Source: Eggerthellales bacterium (lineage in GTDB: Bacteria; Actinomycetota; Coriobacteriia; Coriobacteriales; Eggerthellaceae). From it: 64,000 nt of DNA. The DNA lies in assembly GCA_029225085.1 (NCBI GenBank), contig JAQXVU010000005.1, forward strand, positions 32,198 to 96,197. The letters are read 5' to 3'. Each line of letters opens with the position of its first letter. Within the stretch, counting starts at the first letter, position 1. The notes beneath the pieces were generated by a model. The model did no database searches. It was not told the origin of the DNA and was given only the letters and a program-made list of their open reading frames with translations. Both the position numbers and the translations under genes were made by a program. Below, one piece after another: positions 59,125 to 64,000 of this stretch.

Positions 59125-60486
59125 TTAGTTCTCGCTGGCGAAGTACAACTCGATGTCAGAGACCTTCCACCCAAGGCCATCGCGAACCATGGACACCTTG
59201 TAGCTGATGTCTCCGCCCTGATCGGTCTGGGTGGTGACATACACGGAGGAGGAGGTCATGTCTCGCTCGACCCCATCGATGGTGGGGCTATCGGAGGATA
59301 CCACAAACTTAGAGAAGTTCGTGATGTCCTCGTCAGACACGGTGGAAGCATAGTTATCAGCAGACTGAGGGGATGCGAACAGAGCCTGAGCCGTAGCCTC
59401 CTGGGTAGGATAGCCATAGCCGGAGGCATAAGCGAAGATGCCGGCACCAGCCGCCAAGATAGCGACGATGACCACCACGATGAAGAACTTCAGGCAACCG
59501 GAACCGCGCTTCTTGGCCTTGCCCACGCTCTTAGACCACTCTTCGAGCTCTTGGTCGGAGGCGTTGAAGAACTTGTCCTCGGCCTCCTGAGCCATGGCGT
59601 AGTCCTGATCGTTGTCAGGGATGGGCTCCTGAATGGCCGTGGCGCCCTCAGCGAAGGAGTTATAGGAATCTTCGGGATACAGGTCCTCGAAACCGGACTC
59701 GGAGGCAGGCACATCGATGCCGGAAATGTCAGAGGTGGGCTCTACCTTCAGATCGCGAATGATGGCGGTGCCGGTGGAAACCATGGCGATGGCCTGCTGA
59801 TAGTCGACGCTGGCAGCGTCGTTCAGGAAGTAGGTCTTGTCAGCCAGAGCGGTCTCGAAGGCGTTCACTGCCTGCTGGAACTGGTTGTTGGCAACGTAGG
59901 CCTGGCCGATATTGGCGTAGAGCTTGTTGCGGGTGGCAGGCGACATGTCGAACTGCAGGGCGCTCTCATAGGAGGTCACCGCATCGGCGGGACGGTTCAG
60001 CGCCATGAAGCAGACGCCCAGATTCAGCAGGGCGTTCACGGGGCTGGGGTTGTTGTTGTCGAGGGCGGCGGAGCGGAATGCGGCACCGGCCTCGGCGGAC
60101 TTGCCCAGACGCAGCAGGGCATTGCCCATGCCCATGTAGGCCTTGTAGGGCGTTGCATAGCGAGAGTCGGAGACGGCGATCTCGAAGTACTTCACCGCGT
60201 TCTCGTAGTCCTGCAGCACGGCGTAGGCGGTGCCCATGTTGCAATTCACCGCGCCGACCTCGGAGTACTCGGAATCTGCAGAAGCCTGGGCGAAGGCACG
60301 GATAGCCTCGTTATAGTCTCCCAGCTTCACCAGGCAGTTGCCGATGCGATGGTACAGAAGGCCGATCTCGCCGGGAGCACAGGGCTGCTCGGTATCCTGC
60401 AGGCACTGGGTGAAGGTCTGCAGCGCGCGGGGGAAGTCACCCTCCTTGTAGGCCTCTTGAGCGGCCTTAAAAGTGTCGTTGTTCAT
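59125..60486 (-). CDS. TPR-repeat membrane protein of unknown function
   Basis: 453 residues. At least five tetratricopeptide repeats (residues 1-210; for example AQEAYKEGDFPRALQTFTQCL and NMGTAYAVLQDYENAVKYFEIA) are followed by an acidic linker, a transmembrane helix (CLKFFIVVVIVAILAAGAG), and a small extracytoplasmic domain of about 110 residues. The orientation is probably TPR-inside. A scaffold or envelope-sensing role is inference. The ATG at 60486 replaces an upstream one at 60576 that has no ribosome site. Confidence 0.82.
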   Translation of the reverse strand: MNNDTFKAAQEAYKEGDFPRALQTFTQCLQDTEQPCAPGEIGLLYHRIGNCLVKLGDYNEAIRAFAQASADSEYSEVGAVNCNMGTAYAVLQDYENAVKYFEIAVSDSRYATPYKAYMGMGNALLRLGKSAEAGAAFRSAALDNNNPSPVNALLNLGVCFMALNRPADAVTSYESALQFDMSPATRNKLYANIGQAYVANNQFQQAVNAFETALADKTYFLNDAASVDYQQAIAMVSTGTAIIRDLKVEPTSDISGIDVPASESGFEDLYPEDSYNSFAEGATAIQEPIPDNDQDYAMAQEAEDKFFNASDQELEEWSKSVGKAKKRGSGCLKFFIVVVIVAILAAGAGIFAYASGYGYPTQEATAQALFASPQSADNYASTVSDEDITNFSKFVVSSDSPTIDGVERDMTSSSVYVTTQTDQGGDISYKVSMVRDGLGWKVSDIELYFASEN

Positions 60487-60596
60487 ATGGTCCTTTCGGT
60501 CCGATGTCGCAGAGAGCGGCTTCACGACGTTTTCCTCGCAAACGCCAGGGCAATTCCACAGGGAATAAGTGCCCATATCTGCGCATACATTATGGG

Positions 60597-60602
60597 ATTA
60601 TA
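60597..60602 (-). promoter_or_regulatory. Candidate -10 element of the TPR protein gene
   Basis: A perfect TATAAT on the minus strand, about 110 bp upstream of the ATG. No good -35 is recognised. Confidence 0.4.
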
Positions 60603-60677
60603 GAGCAAGGTCGCCCCTTATGGCGAATCTTGTGCGAAGAGCACATATCCGCCGCCCTTTTCCTGCCGCCAGGAGGG

Positions 60678-60683
60678 TATACT
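60678..60683 (+). promoter_or_regulatory. Candidate -10 element of rlmD
   Basis: TATACT on the plus strand 63 bp before the rlmD ATG; the -35 region is poor. Confidence 0.4.
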
Positions 60684-60745
60684 TCTAGGTCACGCAAAAC
60701 CCGACGCAGTACGTGCGTCCGCGCGATCTGAAGGAGAGCAACGAT

Positions 60746-62068
60746 ATGGAAGAACAGGTTTCGATCACGGCCATGACCTACGGGTCTGCCGCAATCGGTC
60801 GCCTGGAAAACGGCAAGGCCGTCTTCGTGGAAGGCGCCATGCCCGGAGATACGGTGATGGCGAACATTCAGGAGGAGAAGGCCTCCTTCTGCCGCGGCAC
60901 CGTGTCCCAGATTCTGGAAGCCTCCCCTTCCCGCATTCAGTCCCCCTGCCCCTATGCCGACCTGTGCGGTGGCTGCCCCTGGTCCCACATGTCCTACGAG
61001 GCACAGCTGGCCGCTAAGCGGGAGAACCTCATGGGCAATCTGACCCGTATCGGCAAGATGGAAGCGGAGACGGTGTCCCAGCTGGTGGCCGACGTGGTCC
61101 CCAGCAAGCATCAGTGGCACTACCGCAACAAGATCGAGCTGGCGGCCGGCACCGATGAGCGAGGACAGCTGCAGGTGGGCATGCACCGCAGGGACGGTCA
61201 GGGCATCCTGCCTGTCGACACCTGCCTACTGGCCCACAAGAAGGTGCATAAGGCACCCAAGGCCCTGAAGGGCTCCCTGCGCTTCATCGCAGGACAGGGT
61301 CAGGACCTGAACATCTTCCGCGTCGGCCTGCGCCATTCCAACAACACCGGCGACACCGAGGTCGCTCTCTGGACGCCCACCGGCCCCTTCCCCCGCTCCC
61401 TGGCCTCCCGCGTGCTGCAAGACGCCCTGAAGACCACCAGTCTCACCCGCGTCATGGCCGCCGAGGGCAAGGTTCGCAAGGTGAAAAAGGTCGAGGTCCT
61501 CTCCGGCAAGGGCTTCTGGCGCGAGGACATGGGCGAAGCCCGCTTCATGGTGTCCTCCCCCAGCTTCTTCCAGGTAAACACCAGGCAAGCCGAGACCCTG
61601 GTAGACACCGTGCTGTCGGAGCTGCAGATAGACGAGGACTCCCGTGTAGCCGATCTGTACGCAGGCGGCGGCACCTTCAGCATCCCCCTGGCTATGGAAG
61701 CTGACATGGTCTACGCGGTGGAAAGCGCCGCTTCGAGCGTTCGGGACCTGAAGCGCAACGCCGAGCACAACCAAGTATGGGTAGATGTCATCGGCGGCGA
61801 CTCCGCTCGTGAGCTGCCCAAGCTGGGAAACCTCGATGCCCTGGTAGTAGACCCTCCCGCTGCCGGCCTCGACAAGAGCGTGCCCGCATCTATCGCCGCA
61901 GCTGGCCCCACTCAGGTAGCCTACGTCAGCTGCGACCCCGCCACCCTGGCGCGGGATCTGCTGCGCTTCAAGGAACAGGGCTATGAACCGGAGAAAATCG
62001 TCCCGGTAGACATGTTCCCCCAGACCTATCATCTAGAAACAATTGCTATCCTAAGGAAGAGCAAGTAA
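60746..62068 (+). CDS. rlmD: 23S rRNA (uracil-C5)-methyltransferase, RlmD/RumA type
   Basis: 440 residues. A TRAM domain (1-55) precedes an iron-sulfur cluster motif, Cys68-x5-Cys74-x2-Cys77 (CPYADLCGGC), with a fourth Cys in VDTCLLA. The SAM-binding domain has VADLYAGGGTFSIPLA, VDPPAAGLD and the nucleophile in AYVSCDPATLARDL. The target, U1939 or U747, or even tRNA U54, is not certain from sequence. The ATG at 60746, with AAGGAG upstream, is preferred over one at 60713. Confidence 0.9.
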   Translation: MEEQVSITAMTYGSAAIGRLENGKAVFVEGAMPGDTVMANIQEEKASFCRGTVSQILEASPSRIQSPCPYADLCGGCPWSHMSYEAQLAAKRENLMGNLTRIGKMEAETVSQLVADVVPSKHQWHYRNKIELAAGTDERGQLQVGMHRRDGQGILPVDTCLLAHKKVHKAPKALKGSLRFIAGQGQDLNIFRVGLRHSNNTGDTEVALWTPTGPFPRSLASRVLQDALKTTSLTRVMAAEGKVRKVKKVEVLSGKGFWREDMGEARFMVSSPSFFQVNTRQAETLVDTVLSELQIDEDSRVADLYAGGGTFSIPLAMEADMVYAVESAASSVRDLKRNAEHNQVWVDVIGGDSARELPKLGNLDALVVDPPAAGLDKSVPASIAAAGPTQVAYVSCDPATLARDLLRFKEQGYEPEKIVPVDMFPQTYHLETIAILRKSK

Positions 62069-62088
62069 GAGAAGGAGAACCAATCCTT

Positions 62089-62535
62089 ATGGCAAACAAG
62101 ATTCTGCCCCCTATCGATTCCCGCGCCGCCGCCCTTCTGGCTGCCAAGGTAGCCGATGAGGAGAAGGCCACCGACATCATGATCCAGGAAGTTCGCGAGC
62201 TCATGAGCGCCACGGACTACTTCGTCATCGTCACCGCCGCGAACTATCGCCAGGTAGACGCCATCATCGACAAGATCGAGGAAGAGCTGAAGAAGCAGAT
62301 GGACATCAAGCCCAACCACAGTGAGGGCATCGATGCCGGCACTTGGGCTCTGCTCGACTACGGCTCCTTCGTGGTGCATGTGTTCCAGCCTGAGGCTCGC
62401 GACTACTATCGCCTGGAGAGCCTCTGGAACGACGCTCCCGTCATCGACCTGAAGGAAGCCGGCATCACCGACGCTGAGTACTCCGATCGCATCGCCAAGA
62501 TGCTGGGTGTCGAGCCCACCATCCACACCCGTTAA
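62089..62535 (+). CDS. rsfS: Ribosomal silencing factor RsfS
   Basis: 148 residues of the RsfS/Iojap family, which binds L14 and blocks subunit joining in starvation. Blocks: KATDIMIQEVRELMSATDYFVIVTAANYRQVDAI and AGTWALLDYGSFVVHVFQPEARDYYRLESLW. It lies 20 bp after rlmD, with GGAG upstream; this is an unusual partner, as rsfS more often follows nadD. Confidence 0.94.
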   Translation: MANKILPPIDSRAAALLAAKVADEEKATDIMIQEVRELMSATDYFVIVTAANYRQVDAIIDKIEEELKKQMDIKPNHSEGIDAGTWALLDYGSFVVHVFQPEARDYYRLESLWNDAPVIDLKEAGITDAEYSDRIAKMLGVEPTIHTR

Positions 62536-62635
62536 GAGCAAGCACAAGAGGCGCAGCCGTCCCCGAGCGCTACCCCTTTTGAACATCGCTAGGTGCGCCG
62601 TCTGTTCAAACGAACTGCGTACCTCAAATACAAAT

Positions 62636-62669
62636 AAACGCGACCAGCCATTCGGTTGGTCGCGTTTTT
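62636..62669 (+). terminator. Terminator of rlmD-rsfS, abutted by the insertion sequence
   Basis: CGCGACCAGCC (62639-62649) and GGTTGGTCGCG (62654-62664) form an 11-bp stem with loop ATTC and a TTTTT tail (62665-62669). The next base, 62670, is the first base of the IS inverted repeat. Confidence 0.92.
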
Positions 62670-62699
62670 GGGTTAGCGGACAAAATGTGTGTCCGATTT

Positions 62700-62731
62700 C
62701 AGGCGTTGACCCAGGTCAACGCCTGTTTTTT
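62700..62731 (+). terminator. Terminator-like hairpin inside the IS left end
   Basis: CAGGCGTTGACC (62700-62711) and GGTCAACGCCTG (62714-62725), then six T. It lies upstream of the transposase gene, so it would stop transcription entering from rsfS. A second stem, AAAAGTCG/CGACTTTT (62737-62759), follows, and a third, CCGAC/GTCGG (62819-62834), lies just before the ribosome site. Confidence 0.85.
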
Positions 62732-62853
62732 CGCCAAAAAGTCGATTGGAACGACTTTTCTGGACGGACAAAATGTGTGTCTGGAAAACAACGTTCCCCC
62801 AGGTAGGTACCCTTAAAGCCGACGAAAAAGTCGGTTTTCCGGAGGTGCCTGCG

Positions 62854-63969
62854 ATGAAGATGAAGAGATGCCCCGTCTGCGGCCAGCCCATGAAGCGGAA
62901 CGGGAGGACCTCCGCGGGGACCCAGAGGTGGAGGTGCCGGGAATGCGGGTCCTCCGCGGTCCACGCCAACGACGTCGCCGCCAGGGACCTGAAGGCCTTC
63001 CTGGCCTGGCTGACGTCGAAGGACGTCCAGAGGGACATGCCCGGCCAGGGCAGGAGCTTCAGGAGGCGCAACGAGCGGCTCTGGCGGATCTGGCCGGTCC
63101 CCCATGCGGTGGAGGAGTCCCACCGCGTCGTCTACGTCGACGGCATCTACATAGCCAGGGACCTCGTCGTCCTCATCGCCTGCACCGAGGACCACGTGCT
63201 CTCCTGGTACATGGCCAGGTCCGAGAGCAAGAGGGCCTGGGCGGCCCTGCTTTCCAGGATCGAGCCCCCGGCCATGGTCGTCTCCGACGGCGGGCAGGGC
63301 TTCGCGAGCGCCGTGAGGCAGGAATGGCCGGGCACGCGGGTGCAGAGGTGCGTCTACCATGCGTTCTGCCAGGTGAGGAGGCTCACCACGAGCCGACCGA
63401 GGCTCCAGGCGGGCATCGAGCTGCACGGCCTGGCCAGGGACCTGCTCGACGTCGAGGGGCTCGCGCAGGCGCAGCGGTGGACCGAGAGGTACCTGGAGTG
63501 GTGCTCGTTCTGGGCCGACTTCCTCGAGCAGAGGACGAGGACCGACTCGGGGACCGTGTGCACGCACGAGAGGCTGAGGAGGGCGAGGAGGTCGCTGAGC
63601 TCGCTGGTCGGCAAGGGGACCCTGTTCACGTTCCTGGACCCGGAGCTCGCTGCGGCAGGCCCGCTGCCCAAGACGAACAACGTGATCGAGGGCGGGGTCA
63701 ACGCGCAGCTCAGGGCGATGATGAGGGAGCATCGGGGCATGAGCGACCTGAGGAGGGTCAAGGCGGTGTTCTGGTGGTGCTACATGCACACGGAGGACCC
63801 GCTGCCGGCGCGGGAGATCCTGGAGGCCATGCCGACGGACGAGGACCTGGACATGCTCTACGAGATGTACGCGGAGAGGCCGAGGGAGACCGGGGAGCCG
63901 GCATGGGGAGAGGCCCCGGTCTGGCAGGAGCTGCATCACCAGACCCCGTACCCGTTCTCCGTCATCTGA
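62854..63969 (+). CDS. IS1249 family (IS256-like) transposase
   Basis: 371 residues, apparently intact. An N-terminal zinc ribbon (Cys6-x2-Cys9, Cys28-x2-Cys31; CPVCG, CREC) is followed by an RNase H-fold DDE core: Asp96 in VYVDGIY, Asp145 in VVSDGGQGF, the C-x2-H motif CVYH (166-169), and Glu279 in NNVIEGGVN. The ATG at 62854 has GGAGGTG upstream; the frame is open from 62746, but that part includes the inner inverted repeat. Codon use (AGG-rich) differs strongly from the neighbours. No frameshift or stop is seen, so it may be active. Confidence 0.9.
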   Translation: MKMKRCPVCGQPMKRNGRTSAGTQRWRCRECGSSAVHANDVAARDLKAFLAWLTSKDVQRDMPGQGRSFRRRNERLWRIWPVPHAVEESHRVVYVDGIYIARDLVVLIACTEDHVLSWYMARSESKRAWAALLSRIEPPAMVVSDGGQGFASAVRQEWPGTRVQRCVYHAFCQVRRLTTSRPRLQAGIELHGLARDLLDVEGLAQAQRWTERYLEWCSFWADFLEQRTRTDSGTVCTHERLRRARRSLSSLVGKGTLFTFLDPELAAAGPLPKTNNVIEGGVNAQLRAMMREHRGMSDLRRVKAVFWWCYMHTEDPLPAREILEAMPTDEDLDMLYEMYAERPRETGEPAWGEAPVWQELHHQTPYPFSVI

Positions 63970-64000
63970 GCCTCCAGACACACATTTTGTCCGCTAACCC

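Larger units (their letters stand above)
62670..64000 (+). mobile_element. IS1249/IS256-type insertion sequence
   Basis: 24-bp perfect terminal inverted repeats, 62670-62693 (starting GGGTTAGCGGACAAAATG) and 63977-64000, bracket a single transposase gene. The right end coincides with the window edge, so target duplication cannot be checked. A second partial copy of the end, GGACAAAATGTGTGTC, sits inside at 62766-62781. The element is richer in GC and in AGG arginine codons than the surrounding genes, indicating foreign origin. The family name rests on the transposase. Confidence 0.88.

Overview
The window looks like a chromosomal housekeeping segment of an anaerobic actinobacterium, most likely class Coriobacteriia (Eggerthellales/Coriobacteriales type). 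The reasons are: moderately high GC with long open antisense frames; the actinobacterial order mihF-gmk-rpoZ behind the pyrimidine operon; an actinobacterial-type integration host factor; Ala/Lys/Glu-rich tails on several conserved proteins; a K+-dependent membrane pyrophosphatase; and a group 3b-type [NiFe] hydrogenase. The genus is inference. No rRNA, tRNA or CRISPR was seen.

Layout. 1-8100 (minus): a heat-shock/RNA-metabolism cluster, CIRCE-hrcA-dnaJ-mtaB-phoH-ybeY-dgkA, then era-recO and a truncated WYL regulator. 8200-12254 (minus): lepA-dusB-hemW. 12255-12750: divergent region with a promoter and a highly structured leader in front of rpsT (plus). 13471-20343 (minus): mihF-gmk-rpoZ-thiI, then comEA-comEC-holA. 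20519-30485 (minus): a complete-looking PyrR-attenuated operon pyrR-pyrB-pyrC-carA-carB-pyrK-pyrD-pyrF, lacking only pyrE. 30680-32187 (minus): lipoprotein, yqeY, small membrane protein. 32188-36618: an FAD oxidoreductase (plus), an unusual Lys/Asp/Phe-repeat protein with two Tudor-like barrels (minus), repeat-rich spacers and a GNAT acetyltransferase. 36615-42760 (minus): YdcF-like protein, DJ-1/PfpI protein, and uspA-dnaG-def-fmt. 42881-46068: a divergent aroE (plus) and hppA (minus) sharing a bidirectional terminator. 46257-54359 (minus): the classic rimP-nusA-rnpM-infB-rbfA-nrnA-truB-ribF operon with a hairpin in its leader. 54531-58598 (minus): four-gene cytoplasmic NAD(P)-type [NiFe] hydrogenase. 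58671-62535: ndk, a TPR membrane protein, rlmD and rsfS. 62670-64000: an IS1249/IS256-type insertion sequence bounded by 24-bp inverted repeats, the right one ending at the window edge.

The genes cover translation, ribosome assembly, replication, competence DNA uptake, pyrimidine synthesis and redox balance. The most unusual items are: the charge-segregated repeat/Tudor protein (34656-35903); a zinc-ribbon-like tail on NusA; a hydrogenase large subunit that ends exactly at the metal-binding motif; the structured rpsT leader; a degenerate inverted-repeat element (34248-34494); and a recurring pattern of short (16-44 bp period) degenerate tandem repeats in spacers, several of which copy the 3' end of the adjacent gene.
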